A stretch of DNA of 64,000 nt from Pseudomonas lurida. Its GTDB lineage: Bacteria > Pseudomonadota > Gammaproteobacteria > Pseudomonadales > Pseudomonadaceae. Position numbers and translations under genes: made by a program. Under the pieces are notes generated by a model. It worked only from the letters and a program-made list of their open reading frames with translations. It was not told where the DNA came from and did no database searches. The DNA lies in assembly GCF_002563895.1 (NCBI RefSeq), contig NZ_PDJB01000001.1:3269501-3333500 (forward strand), given 5' to 3'. Shown in pieces: positions 1 to 7,071 of the stretch (the stretch's first letter is position 1; every line of letters starts with the position of its first letter).

Positions 1-47
1 TGATGATGCACGGTCGGTCGGGAATTTTCGAGTCGATTTGAGGGAAT

Positions 48-101
48 GCTTTTGGCCGAGAGCTGCCGGTCACGGATGACCGCTTTCGGCCAAAAGCGGA
101 C
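48..101. repeat. Imperfect hairpin repeat around GCTTTCGGCCAAAAGC
   Basis: Bases 48-72 (GCTTTTGGCCGAGAGC...) and 77-97 (TGACCGCTTTCGGCCAAAAGC) are imperfect inverted copies that could fold into a hairpin. The 28 bases at 74-101 recur in inverted orientation at 4090-4117 with three mismatches. The element lies outside any ORF and looks like a dispersed intergenic repeat, though it also marks the left edge of the AT-rich patch. I see no gene in bases 1-238. Confidence 0.55.
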
Positions 102-238
102 CATGGACACGCTGCTGGTAACTTCGTAAGGTATGCGAAAACAGCCGTAGCGTCCTGCTCAATTATCCGACCTTGAGGACTCACGAATGCCACTCCGATG
201 TGGATATACTGCAGATCCGTTATGTGCGAGGAATAAAC

Positions 239-563
239 ATGGCCGTACGTCTGGACGAAGCTGAAAAACAAATTCTTGCCAGACTTATGGCGGATTTTTC
301 AGAGCGAGCCCTAAGCTCCAACCAGCTTAGCAGCGGGTATGTTGGTCCTTTAATATCTGATCTCGCTACGGCTATTTGCGTGTGTGTGGGGGGGGAGAGA
401 AGTTACACGTGTCGACTTCGATATTGCCTTTTCGGATCTCGAAAACAAGAAGCTTATTAGCACCGAGCCCTATGCGATGGTTGAGAATGACCCAAGCAGC
501 GGCGTGATATTTATTGGTGGCTACAGCAAGCGAGAGTACGCCGCATTGACCGAACTGGGATAA
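239..563 (+). pseudogene. Small hypothetical protein interrupted by a frameshift in a poly-G run
   Basis: An ATG at 239 preceded by GAGGAA opens a frame beginning MAVRLDEAEKQILARL. It runs to a run of eight Gs at 388-395 that follows a short TG repeat. After the run the protein-like reading moves to another frame (DFDIAFSDLENKKLIS, then VIFIGGYSKREYAAL) and ends at TAA 561-563. Joining the two frames by a one-base change gives about 107 residues, acidic and continuous in character. The break could be a true mutation, a slippage-prone phase-variable tract or an assembly error. I do not recognise the family. It sits just upstream of the small gene at 624 and near the nuclease/STAND gene, in the same AT-rich patch. 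Confidence 0.5.
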
Positions 564-623
564 AAGTCTGGTAGGCTGTCGCCAAACAAGCCTAAAAATG
601 ACGTCCGGCGTGTTATAAATAAT

Positions 624-938
624 GTGCACATCTCGGGAGGACAGTTTTCTAATATGCAACTTGCCGCCGGCAATACGGTTGAGCAACGGATGGATTCTGT
701 ATCCGCTGCTGGAGGTGACGTTTTGACGAGACTGATTGCGATACTGGAAAATCAGGGCAAAGTAGTTTCAGCAGACCAACGCAAGGACTTAGCCACTGCC
801 GTAGAGTCAGCGACGGAAGGCAATGGCAAAGAGGCTAAAAATCTAGTTGAGAAAGTCAGCGGATCCGCTTGGGGAGACGCTCAACCTGTAATTTGGCCAA
901 TTTTCGGTGACCTTCTAAAGAAAAGTTTAGGATTATAA
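624..938 (+). CDS. Small hypothetical helical protein beside the STAND gene
   Basis: A 104-residue protein read from a GTG at 624; an in-frame ATG at 654 is the alternative start, with GGGAGG about 12 bases upstream. The N-terminus has a Gly/Asn-rich hairpin-like stretch (ISGGQFSNMQLAAGN). The rest looks helical, with a charged centre (QRKDLATAVESA) and a hydrophobic C-terminal end (VIWPIFGDLLKKSLGL). No catalytic motif or signal peptide is visible. Short proteins of this style occur as partners of NTPase-type conflict systems, and this one converges on such a gene (1058-3799). That link is inference. It is followed by a clear terminator. Confidence 0.5.
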   Translation: MHISGGQFSNMQLAAGNTVEQRMDSVSAAGGDVLTRLIAILENQGKVVSADQRKDLATAVESATEGNGKEAKNLVEKVSGSAWGDAQPVIWPIFGDLLKKSLGL

Positions 939-974
939 TTTATCGGCTGGCAAGAATTGGTTTCAACGAAAAGA

Positions 975-1019
975 GAGCGGTCTATTTTCTGAAAATAAAG
1001 CCGCTCCCTTTTCCTTTTA
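975..1019 (+). terminator. Rho-independent terminator after the small hypothetical gene
   Basis: GAGCGG (975-980) pairs with CCGCTC (1001-1006), and TATTTTC pairs with GAAAATA inside the stem. A T-rich tract (TTTTCCTTTT) follows. It ends the 624-938 transcript, 37 bases after the stop codon, and separates it from the convergent gene ending at 1058. Confidence 0.8.
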
Positions 1020-1057
1020 TCATCCCCCTTTTATTTGATAATTAGTAATACGAATTT

Positions 1058-3799
1058 TTACTTTGCCCGTCCTGGTGGCTCAGGTATTAGAGATGAATCG
1101 ATACCATCCTTGACCCAACTCGACCATTGTTTAAGGCTATTACCATTTCTTGATTTGGAGGCATCAGTCCAAGGCATTTGATATTCAGAAGAAAGGAAAT
1201 CACCTAGTTCCACTCCGGTAATGTTAGGATTTTGAGAAAGTTTTTCAATGCATTTTGCGATTGCGGGTTCATTTTTCGCTAAGGACCATACGGCGGCACT
1301 GCTTCCACCTAACTTATTAATAGAACCGAGATTTGGCTTTACTTCATTGTTTTCTTTGGTTATAAGATCAAAACGATCAAGGATGAAAATAGAATTCCTA
1401 TAACCTTTTTCTATTAAATCGTTAATCGTGAGGACGTTGGCTTTGAGAAGTTCGAGTGCCTCGCACACACTTGCCGGCGATGCCATAGCCGAAAATACTA
1501 CGCCTCGTTGCCTACTGCTACGCCTACCCAATTCTGCTGCGTCAGCTACGGATGCTCCTGAATCTTGTACTAAAAGCTTATTTCCAAGTTTGCTAAGAAA
1601 ACCTGTAACCATCAAGAGCTTTATTAGCCGGTTAGAGTAGATTTGCCAGGTTTTTTCACTATATTGGCCATTTTTTATGCATGTTTTGAGGGCTTTGGTT
1701 ATGTCGGAACTGCTTATCACTTTGCCGGCGCTTGATTTGTAAATGGCAATTTTTAAAGAGTGCTTGCCGAGCTTTTCTCGAAACCGCTCCATCATTGAGT
1801 ATTCTTTGTCCTCTAGATCTCGATGAAGCTTGAACTTTACGTTTTTTCGCTCTGCAATTCCGAACATAACTAAGTCGGCGCCGATGTTCCATACTGTACG
1901 TTCGTTAAGCCCTGAATCATTCGCAATGTCTATAGATTCGGTGAAATTTGTTTCATTCAGCTTGGTGGCAACTTTGTACATTGAAGAAAAGTCGGATGTG
2001 GGTATGTAATTAAATGGTATTACTGGGATGGCGCCAGTTAGTAAGTAGTCTTTAAATATATCCCAATAAATGTTGAGTCTTGATCCACTTTTAATGATTA
2101 ACCGTTTGTGAACCAAACTGTTCACAATCCCGACGCCTGATATTTCGATAATTTCTCCCCAGTCGGCTGGTGCTTTTTGAGCGACTAGCTTGAGGCATGA
2201 GTATTCTTGAGGGGTGAGATTTTCGATGTCGTTTTCAAATAGTCTGCTTACATCTAATTCGACTACTAAGGCCTCACCGTCGGTCTCTTTTTTCATGTTG
2301 TCGTAAAGGTTTATGCATAGCTTTTTTAGTAGCCAAGGAAAGCCTTGGCTACTATTGGAGATTTGATGTCTTATTTCGACAGGTATTTTTTGGTCTATTT
2401 CTTTTTCGAATGTAGTAATAGCTTTAGAGATTTCACCATTCAGAAAAACGTCTAGCTTATACACTCTTCGGTGATCAGATAGGTCATGCCACATGTGGTA
2501 TGCAGGATGATCATGCTGTGTCGTACTATCAGTCTTCCAAGCAAATCCTAACGCTAAGTTAGCTTTGTATGCGGCTACCTCTAGCATGAGATCCTTCGCT
2601 GCGTTGAAAATTCCGAAAAGTTCTGGTTTTGAGTATAACTCCTCAAATTGGTCGAAAACCAAGCAGACGATTTGTTTTTTCTGCTTTAGAGATTCCAAAT
2701 AACGAGCGATACTGCCAGATGCGAGAAGTGATGTTGGATCAGTCAGTTGAAGCTCTATATCGTCACCAAATCCTGCATCTTGTGCGCTTTTAAAACAGCT
2801 TAGCAGCGAAGATGCAATATAGGAGGGAGTTGCTGCGCCACGAATATCAATTGCGTAGGTAAAAAAGCGTTTTGCATAAAATTTATTTCTTGTCCTAGAT
2901 CTGAGCTTGGCGATTAGCGAGCTTTTCCCCAGCCCCGAATTTCCAGTTATTGCAAAGACGCGCGTGTCAACCTTGTTTTGCTGAATAAGGCTTAAGAAAT
3001 TAATTATGTCTTTTTGGGTGTTGTCTCTGCCGACGAAGTCTTGCGGCCGTGCGGGTCGATAATCATCCCACGAGTCTCCAGTTTGAACTTCTACAACTCT
3101 AGGAAGCTTACTGTTTTCGCTAGCTGGTATTGTTTCATTATTGATGTCTACCGTTAGATCATATTGTGCGAGGCTGCTATCAAGTCTTGAGATATTGAGT
3201 ATGGTTGCTTCATCAGTTACACGTTTTGACGTAACTGCGTTAAAAAGGAAGGCACCACATGGGGCTCCACCCTGTAGTGCATAGGCAACCCAAAATCGTC
3301 CGTATGCTGTAACTAGCAGGAACCAATCACCGAGCTTCTCCTCGCCTCCCGCAATTTCTATGGCCTCAGAAATTGGCTGTTTACATATAATTGAAGAACT
3401 TTGTAAAGAATCAATCACTAGTTTTGGTGTGTAGAAGCTAAGTTTAGAACCGAGATCTTGATTTTTTTCCCGCCATTGTTCTACAAATCCCTTCGCTTCT
3501 TTTCCTAGTTCGGCGGTGCTTATTAGCCATCCCTCAGCGTAATCATATGCTATTACTGTCCCTAATAGCTGGCGGAGGATAGGTGCTGAGATTTTTTCTT
3601 TTTGTGCTTTGCATTCTACATAGATGGTTTTTCCACTAACTCGATGCTTGCAAAGTAAGTCAAGCTCCGCGCCAGTAATTCGAATTTCTTCAATTACTTC
3701 ATAACCTTGAGCAATAAGCAAGTCATTTGCTAAGTTTTCTAACAGGTCACCCTTAGCTTTAGTGCTGTCGGTTTCTTTGCAAGCTACTTCGATTTTCAA
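1058..3799 (-). CDS. Mrr-like nuclease fused to a STAND/AAA NTPase, probable anti-phage protein
   Basis: A 913-residue protein. Residues about 15-140 form a restriction-endonuclease-like (Mrr-type PD-(D/E)xK) domain with Asp47 (GAELDLL) and Glu62-x-Lys64 (VECKAQ). Residues about 250-560 form a P-loop NTPase: a STAND-type entry (FVGRD), Walker A GNSGLGKSS near residue 290 and a Walker B-like FDQFEEL near residue 380. The remainder holds winged-helix-like segments. The C-terminal tail (RNGNSLKQWSSWV) resembles a short module seen at the end of some restriction-type proteins. The start is TTG at 3799, with AAGGAGAG at good spacing. Nuclease plus STAND NTPase is the layout of Avs-like and related phage sensors in which NTPase assembly activates the nuclease. 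The C-terminus shows no obvious TPR array, so it is not a plain Avs1-4 homologue. Its AT-rich sequence contrasts with its neighbours and suggests transfer. Confidence 0.8.
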   Translation of the reverse strand: MKIEVACKETDSTKAKGDLLENLANDLLIAQGYEVIEEIRITGAELDLLCKHRVSGKTIYVECKAQKEKISAPILRQLLGTVIAYDYAEGWLISTAELGKEAKGFVEQWREKNQDLGSKLSFYTPKLVIDSLQSSSIICKQPISEAIEIAGGEEKLGDWFLLVTAYGRFWVAYALQGGAPCGAFLFNAVTSKRVTDEATILNISRLDSSLAQYDLTVDINNETIPASENSKLPRVVEVQTGDSWDDYRPARPQDFVGRDNTQKDIINFLSLIQQNKVDTRVFAITGNSGLGKSSLIAKLRSRTRNKFYAKRFFTYAIDIRGAATPSYIASSLLSCFKSAQDAGFGDDIELQLTDPTSLLASGSIARYLESLKQKKQIVCLVFDQFEELYSKPELFGIFNAAKDLMLEVAAYKANLALGFAWKTDSTTQHDHPAYHMWHDLSDHRRVYKLDVFLNGEISKAITTFEKEIDQKIPVEIRHQISNSSQGFPWLLKKLCINLYDNMKKETDGEALVVELDVSRLFENDIENLTPQEYSCLKLVAQKAPADWGEIIEISGVGIVNSLVHKRLIIKSGSRLNIYWDIFKDYLLTGAIPVIPFNYIPTSDFSSMYKVATKLNETNFTESIDIANDSGLNERTVWNIGADLVMFGIAERKNVKFKLHRDLEDKEYSMMERFREKLGKHSLKIAIYKSSAGKVISSSDITKALKTCIKNGQYSEKTWQIYSNRLIKLLMVTGFLSKLGNKLLVQDSGASVADAAELGRRSSRQRGVVFSAMASPASVCEALELLKANVLTINDLIEKGYRNSIFILDRFDLITKENNEVKPNLGSINKLGGSSAAVWSLAKNEPAIAKCIEKLSQNPNITGVELGDFLSSEYQMPWTDASKSRNGNSLKQWSSWVKDGIDSSLIPEPPGRAK

Positions 3800-4169
3800 A
3801 AATCTCTCCTTAATTTTTTCGAGTGGCGACCGATATCGACTGGTAGGGATGATGACCTATGGCCACCATCTGAGCAAAGAAAAATTAGGTGCTCATTTCT
3901 CGTTCGAGAGGCGGGGTTGTGTTCTATAGAAATCTGTATGGGCCGCCATGGTGATTCGGAAACCAGAATCGTCGGCCCAAGAGTAGATTTCAGAGCTAAG
4001 AAAAATTGAATTCGTATCGGTAGTGAATCGCCCCGAGTTTCATAGATGCTTTCGAGCCTCAGGGATACCAGCCCAGTCCCAGTGAGACTGTCCGCCTCTG
4101 GCCGAAAGCAGTCATCCATACACACGCCTCCCCACCAACACCACCCCCCAGGCACTAGCCCCTCCCAAC
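3800..4169. other. Gene-free stretch upstream of the nuclease/STAND gene
   Basis: About 370 bases with the Shine-Dalgarno of the STAND gene at the left end and the repeat copy at 4090-4117 near the right. A 125-codon frame crosses the stretch on the minus strand but reads through the repeat, has no plausible protein character and is not called. The STAND promoter presumably lies here, but I cannot point to convincing -35/-10 boxes. Confidence 0.5.
4090..4117 (-). repeat. Inverted copy of the 28-bp repeat at 74-101
   Basis: Read on the minus strand it begins GGATGACTGCTTTCGGCC and matches bases 74-101 at 25 of 28 positions. The two copies face each other on either side of the AT-rich patch. 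Confidence 0.6.
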
Positions 4170-4718
4170 TCAACCAACATCACCCGAATTAATCAACGCC
4201 CTCAACACGTGATCCTCCCACACTCCAGCAATCTTCAAATACTCCCGTGCATACCCTTCCCGTTCGAACCCCAGCGACTCCAGAAGGCGTTCACTGCGGA
4301 CATTGCTGGGCAAGTGGTTGGCCATGATTCGGTGCAGGCCCATTTGTTCGAAGCAGTATCGGTTGGTGATCTGCAGTGTTTTTTTCATCAACCCCCGACC
4401 TTGGGCGGATTCGGCCAGGGAAAAGCCTAGATGACAGGCCTCAAAGGCACCCTTCACGATATTCGTGTAGCTGCATCGCCCCGCCACTTCGCCACTCCCT
4501 GGTTCGAGCAGTAGGAAAAAGATCGAAGTTCCCGCTTGCATGGCTTGCACCTGCTGCTCGACCCTGGCATTGGCGCTATCAAGGGTAAAATAATGCGCGT
4601 CCCTCAGGGGTTCCCAAGGCTGCAGATGGCTGCGGTTAGCCAGTTCGTAGCGGTTGAGCAGCTGGACATCATCACGGGTCAACGTTCGCAGGCAATAGCC
4701 TTCAACCGAATGAATCAT
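4170..4718 (-). CDS. RimJ/RimL-type GNAT N-acetyltransferase
   Basis: A 182-residue single-domain GNAT protein, the usual length for RimJ/RimL-like enzymes that transfer acetyl from acetyl-CoA to protein N-termini or small amines. The acetyl-CoA site is the segment [16 protein letters not shown] (about 101-116), a variant of the Q/RxxGxG/A loop. It is followed by the family-typical [26 protein letters not shown] block and the [19 protein letters not shown] tail seen in RimJ homologues. The substrate cannot be told from sequence; RimJ (ribosomal protein S5 acetylation) is the nearest well-known relative. It is the first ordinary high-GC gene right of the accessory patch. Confidence 0.85.
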   Translation of the reverse strand: MIHSVEGYCLRTLTRDDVQLLNRYELANRSHLQPWEPLRDAHYFTLDSANARVEQQVQAMQAGTSIFFLLLEPGSGEVAGRCSYTNIVKGAFEACHLGFSLAESAQGRGLMKKTLQITNRYCFEQMGLHRIMANHLPSNVRSERLLESLGFEREGYAREYLKIAGVWEDHVLRALINSGDVG

Positions 4719-4749
4719 AAGCGCTCCCGCGTGCCTGCTTCGGCAACGC

Positions 4750-5169
4750 TCAGTTAAACCAGCCCAGGTAAGTCATGCTTGCGGTGTTTTCTGGCACGCG
4801 CTGCAGCGGTTCGACCTGGGTAGACACTGAACGCCGGTCACCCCAGAGAGCGTTCTCCCCCACTAAAATGAAGTGCGTGAAGGCTGCCACCCCGCGCCTT
4901 ACCCGTTCTCTCTCGGATGGGCTGGTGATCTGCGAGAGGACCTCTTGCGGGTCGCTGGCGAGTTCGACGAAGTCCGCATCCATGTAGAACTCGAGTTCTT
5001 CCGCCAGGCGCCACGTTGGGTTGCACGCTTCCCATGCGCTGTATTCGGTGTCGGTTGCACTGTCGGACGGCGCTGGCTCCCACTGCTCGAAGGCAAACTG
5101 TTGTGCCTCGGCATCGCTGGCGAAGCTCGCTCCAAACAGGTGAAAGGCCCACGCAGTGTCTTGGGTCAT
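4750..5169 (-). CDS. Hypothetical protein coupled to the DUF6882 gene
   Basis: A 139-residue acidic protein starting [16 protein letters not shown] at 5169, where AAGGACAG is a good ribosome-binding site. The longer frame to 5241 is rejected because it runs into the upstream gene. Its ATG overlaps the stop of the 5166-5642 gene in an ATGA junction, so the two are translationally coupled. It is rich in Trp, Glu and Asp, with segments [20 protein letters not shown] and [20 protein letters not shown]. No signal peptide, transmembrane segment or recognised motif is visible. It may be cytosolic; the function is unknown. Confidence 0.7.
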   Translation of the reverse strand: MTQDTAWAFHLFGASFASDAEAQQFAFEQWEPAPSDSATDTEYSAWEACNPTWRLAEELEFYMDADFVELASDPQEVLSQITSPSERERVRRGVAAFTHFILVGENALWGDRRSVSTQVEPLQRVPENTASMTYLGWFN

Positions 5170-5642
5170 TGAACTGTCCTTATCGACGTAATCGCCAGGA
5201 AGGTCGTCGGCCCATCGGGACCGGACGGCCCCCGATAACACCCTTGCGCCTGGAGGTGATGAACCGCTGCGGCGGTCAGTTCCCAGGCCATGCTTTCATC
5301 CTGAATGGCAAAGGCCTCGTCGTCGCCAAACAGGTCAACACCCGTGATGGCTTGAAGTTGCTTGAGTGACAGCGCGGCCTCGCGCAATGCCGGGTCGACG
5401 CTAGGGTTGCTCCAGGCCCATTTCCAGGTACTGAATTTACCCGAGTAGCTGCCAATGCTCACGACGTCTGCCACGACGGCCAGCCTGTCGTGGCTGTCAA
5501 AAAACTGGAGTACCCCCGTGGACTGTTCGAACCACCAGCGGGCCATTTCGCCCAGCCCGTAAACCCGGCTCAACTCCGTCTGTTTCAGTGACAGCTCATC
5601 CATCACTTGCGTCAAAAATGCTTCAAATTCATGGTCCGTCAT
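5166..5642 (-). CDS. DUF6882-like protein of unknown function
   Basis: A 158-residue protein starting MTDHEFEAFLTQVMDELSLK at 5642 behind AAGGAGACGTCC. The start used here is eight codons inside the longest frame because the Shine-Dalgarno fits this ATG. The mix of short strands and Trp-rich turns (GKFSTWKWAWSNPSVDP, YGLGEMARWWFEQ) resembles DUF6882 proteins, whose function is not known. The start overlaps the end of the upstream acetyltransferase (stop at 5629) and the stop overlaps the next start, giving a tight three-gene operon 6174-4750. The domain name is from recollection. Confidence 0.7.
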   Translation of the reverse strand: MTDHEFEAFLTQVMDELSLKQTELSRVYGLGEMARWWFEQSTGVLQFFDSHDRLAVVADVVSIGSYSGKFSTWKWAWSNPSVDPALREAALSLKQLQAITGVDLFGDDEAFAIQDESMAWELTAAAVHHLQAQGCYRGPSGPDGPTTFLAITSIRTVQ

Positions 5643-6174
5643 GGACGTCTCCTTGTTGTGCAGCAAAGGCCAACCGATACCTGACTTCCTCCAGTGTCAT
5701 GCCGCCCCTCACCAGGTTGCGCTCACTGCCTGCATCCGCGACACAGCCTGCCCGGCGATAAAACCGGATAGCCCTTTCATTACGGCTCAAGACCCAAAGC
5801 GTTAACCCCTGAAAACCAAGCGCCCTCAATGTCTGCAGGCCGGCCTTCCACAAGGCCAGCCCAGCGCCCGTTTGCCAATACCGGGCCAGCACATAGATGG
5901 CCATGACCTCGCCAGTATTTGCCCCGGCGGCATCTTCGTCACGGCTGGCGCCCACAGAGATCCAGCCGACGACGTGCTTATCCACCTGCGCGACCCACAC
6001 GTTGGACTCGTCCGATTCTATCGCGCGCACCCAAAAGGATTCACGCTGAGCCAGGGAGGCGTCCAGCGAGCTCAGGTATTGAGCAGGCATCAGGTCACGA
6101 TACGCGTCTTGCCAACTGCTGATATGCACCTGGGCAATGGCCTTTGCATCAGAGGGTAATGCCCTGCGGATCAT
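5629..6174 (-). CDS. GNAT family N-acetyltransferase
   Basis: A 181-residue GNAT protein. The N-terminus MIRRALPSDAKAIAQVHISSWQDAYRDLMP is typical of the PhnO/RimI-like group. The core strand GEVMAIYVLARYWQTGAGLALWKAGLQ holds the acetyl-CoA loop (here WQTGAG), followed by GLTLWVLSRNERAIRFYRRAGC, the usual beta5-alpha4 region with the Tyr that often acts as general acid. The substrate is unknown. It is the first gene of the three-gene minus-strand operon, and its 3' end overlaps the DUF6882-like gene by 14 bases. The promoter should lie between 6175 and about 6300. Confidence 0.85.
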   Translation of the reverse strand: MIRRALPSDAKAIAQVHISSWQDAYRDLMPAQYLSSLDASLAQRESFWVRAIESDESNVWVAQVDKHVVGWISVGASRDEDAAGANTGEVMAIYVLARYWQTGAGLALWKAGLQTLRALGFQGLTLWVLSRNERAIRFYRRAGCVADAGSERNLVRGGMTLEEVRYRLAFAAQQGDVHDGP

Positions 6175-6338
6175 TGAAGTATTCCTGCTTCGTACGCTGG
6201 ACGATAACGGTAGCGAATAAAGGTAACGGATTTATTTTTCCATTTAGCAATCCGTTTCCTTTTCAGGCTTCGAATAATTCGCTGTCTGCCAGCACACGCA
6301 GGCTGATATGTTTCGAGCCTTACGCAAAGGGAGGTGCC

Positions 6339-6899
6339 ATGCAACCGTTAGCCACCAACGCCGCACTGCTGATCATCGACATGCAGCAAGGCATGAACGA
6401 ACCGAAGCTGGGGCGACGCAACAACCCAGGCGCCGACGTGCAGATGCAGCGCCTGCTAAAGGCGTGGCGGCAATGCAACCGCCCGGTCGTGCACATCCGG
6501 CACATTTCCCGCGCCCCCGACTCGGTGTTCTGGCCCGGCCAACCGGGGTGCGAGTTCCAGCCCGCACTGCAACCGCTTGCGCAGGAGCATGTGGTGGAGA
6601 AGAACGTTCCGGATGCGTTCGCCGCAACGGGGTTGGAGCGCTGGCTGCACGTGCGCTCGATCCGGCAACTGGTGATCGTCGGCGTGATCACCAACAACTC
6701 GGTCGAGTCCACGGCACGCTCAGGCGGCAACTTGGGCTTTGAGGTGACGGTGGTTTCCGACGCCTGCTACACCTTCGACCAAGTCGATTTGTGCGGGCGT
6801 CTGTGGCCGGCCGAGGACGTGCATGCGTTGTCACTGAGCAACCTGGCGATGGACTATGCCGGGGTTGAAGAGACCGACGAAATCCTGGCTCGTTGCTGA
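6339..6899 (+). CDS. Isochorismatase-like hydrolase with Ser at the usual Cys position
   Basis: A 186-residue single-domain isochorismatase-fold protein starting MQPLATNAALLIIDMQQGM at 6339 behind AAAGGGAGG. The catalytic Asp is in LLIIDMQ (residue 14) and the usual Lys region is VVEKNVPDAFAATGLERWL. The motif that normally carries the nucleophilic Cys reads GVITNNSVESTARSGG, so Ser replaces Cys. This TNNSVE variant recurs in a subset of the family, as far as I recall, and other members such as PhzD work without the Cys. Amidase chemistry should therefore not be assumed. The nearest genes are unrelated and it appears to be a single-gene unit. Confidence 0.85.
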   Translation: MQPLATNAALLIIDMQQGMNEPKLGRRNNPGADVQMQRLLKAWRQCNRPVVHIRHISRAPDSVFWPGQPGCEFQPALQPLAQEHVVEKNVPDAFAATGLERWLHVRSIRQLVIVGVITNNSVESTARSGGNLGFEVTVVSDACYTFDQVDLCGRLWPAEDVHALSLSNLAMDYAGVEETDEILARC

Positions 6900-7071
6900 G
6901 TGGCGCCGTCATGCATTCGGTGCACCGAATGCGTTGGCGTGCAGATACGCCTTCAGATGACCTTGTCGTGGATGCCATTGCGGGCGAGTTCAACGCGGTC
7001 CTGGATCAGCGCCATATCGTGTCCTTGGTCAAATGAGTGGGGCAGGCAGCTTCACGCCTCATCCCACACCG

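Noticed and set aside
3796..4173. 125-codon minus-strand frame ending in a TTGA overlap with the STAND gene start
   Set aside because: It reads through the dispersed repeat, its sequence has no protein character, and no ribosome-binding site supports its start. The overlap appears accidental.
5170..5241. N-terminal extension of the hypothetical gene to 5241
   Set aside because: The extension lies inside the upstream gene, and the ATG at 5169 has a good ribosome-binding site and an ATGA junction.
6911..7036. Short plus-strand ORF of 41 codons after the isochorismatase-like gene
   Set aside because: It has a fairly protein-like reading (DDLVVDAIAGEFNAVLDQRH), but no clear ribosome-binding site or family. 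It may be a remnant of a lost gene; support is too weak to call.
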